A DNA stretch of 64,000 nucleotides from contig NZ_FNHY01000006.1 in the NCBI RefSeq assembly GCF_900103605.1, positions 124,001-188,000 on the forward strand, read 5' to 3'. This stretch comes from Psychrobacillus sp. OK028 (lineage in GTDB: Bacteria; Bacillota; Bacilli; Bacillales_A; Planococcaceae). The notes under the pieces were generated by a model. That model saw only the letters and a list, made by a program, of their open reading frames with translations, was not told the DNA's origin and made no database searches. A program made the translations under genes and the position numbers. Shown here piece by piece: positions 63,989 to 64,000 of the stretch (its first letter is position 1; every line of letters starts with the position of its first letter).

Positions 63989-64000
63989 TTGAAATCAATT
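63989..64000 (+). CDS. Start of a divergent gene cut by the window edge
   Basis: AAAAAAGGAGTGAAC is followed at proper spacing by TTG AAA TCA ATT. Only four codons are visible, so the product is unknown. Confidence 0.35.

Overview
The window is chromosomal DNA from a low-GC, spore-forming Firmicute of the order Bacillales, most likely a Planococcaceae/Caryophanaceae-type genus (Psychrobacillus, Lysinibacillus or Sporosarcina relatives). The reasons are the AT-rich composition, strong AGGAGG ribosome sites, frequent TTG starts, KinB-like kinases, a sigma-B promoter, CcpA cre sites, YheC/YheD spore-coat ATP-grasp proteins and an OpuA/GbsR system. Housekeeping genes (queC, queF, pgi, opuA) argue against a plasmid. 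No rRNA, tRNA or CRISPR array was seen.

Layout. 1-1480: queuosine genes queC (partial) and queF, with a preQ1-I riboswitch and its terminator. 1614-6271: a Sau3AI-type restriction-modification island (C5 methyltransferase, MutH-fold endonuclease, a third likely nuclease, divergent Vsr). 7264-8454: a secreted M14 carboxypeptidase. 9222-10267 and 19738-22814: polymorphic-toxin loci, comprising an orphan toxin tip with immunity gene, a decayed LXG fragment, and an LXG-AHH nuclease gene with a frameshifted start and an ankyrin immunity gene. A 47-bp palindromic repeat is scattered through 6.6-20.4 kb. 10521-16280: an IclR regulator divergent from an operon of two guanidino-group hydrolases, an amino-acid permease and a RocB-type M20 enzyme. 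16622-19224: two tandem KinB-like histidine kinases. 23220-28652: a small protein, an MscS channel, and an amino-acid ABC importer operon containing a lysine-6-dehydrogenase-like gene.

29034-32676: an ascorbate-family PTS (EIIC, EIIB) with a PRD regulator carrying the EIIA domain. 32961-36753: OpuA glycine betaine importer with a divergent GbsR/OpcR regulator. 37256-39850: an ABC-2 exporter with two ATPases. 40038-42443: a small membrane peptide and a complete type II (actin-like) partition cassette: ParR-like adaptor, ParM-like actin and an upstream centromere-like repeat array. 42780-45929: a SWIM-SNF2 helicase. 46411-54359: a nickel-pincer LarA-type racemase with its full cofactor pathway (LarE, LarB, LarC), a KdgT-type permease, a glycerate kinase and a divergent CdaR regulator. 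54600-58174: sigma-B stress protein, pgi and a three-domain NlpC/P60 protein.

58218-63838: the most unusual block. Two diverged stand-alone MurF-like ligases, a double and a single ATP-grasp protein of the YheC/YheD family, and a small cysteine-bearing beta-rich protein are encoded together. The combination of ATP-grasp and Mur-ligase chemistry recalls cyanophycin synthetase split into separate proteins, and suggests an undescribed peptide or poly-amino-acid ligation pathway, possibly spore-associated.
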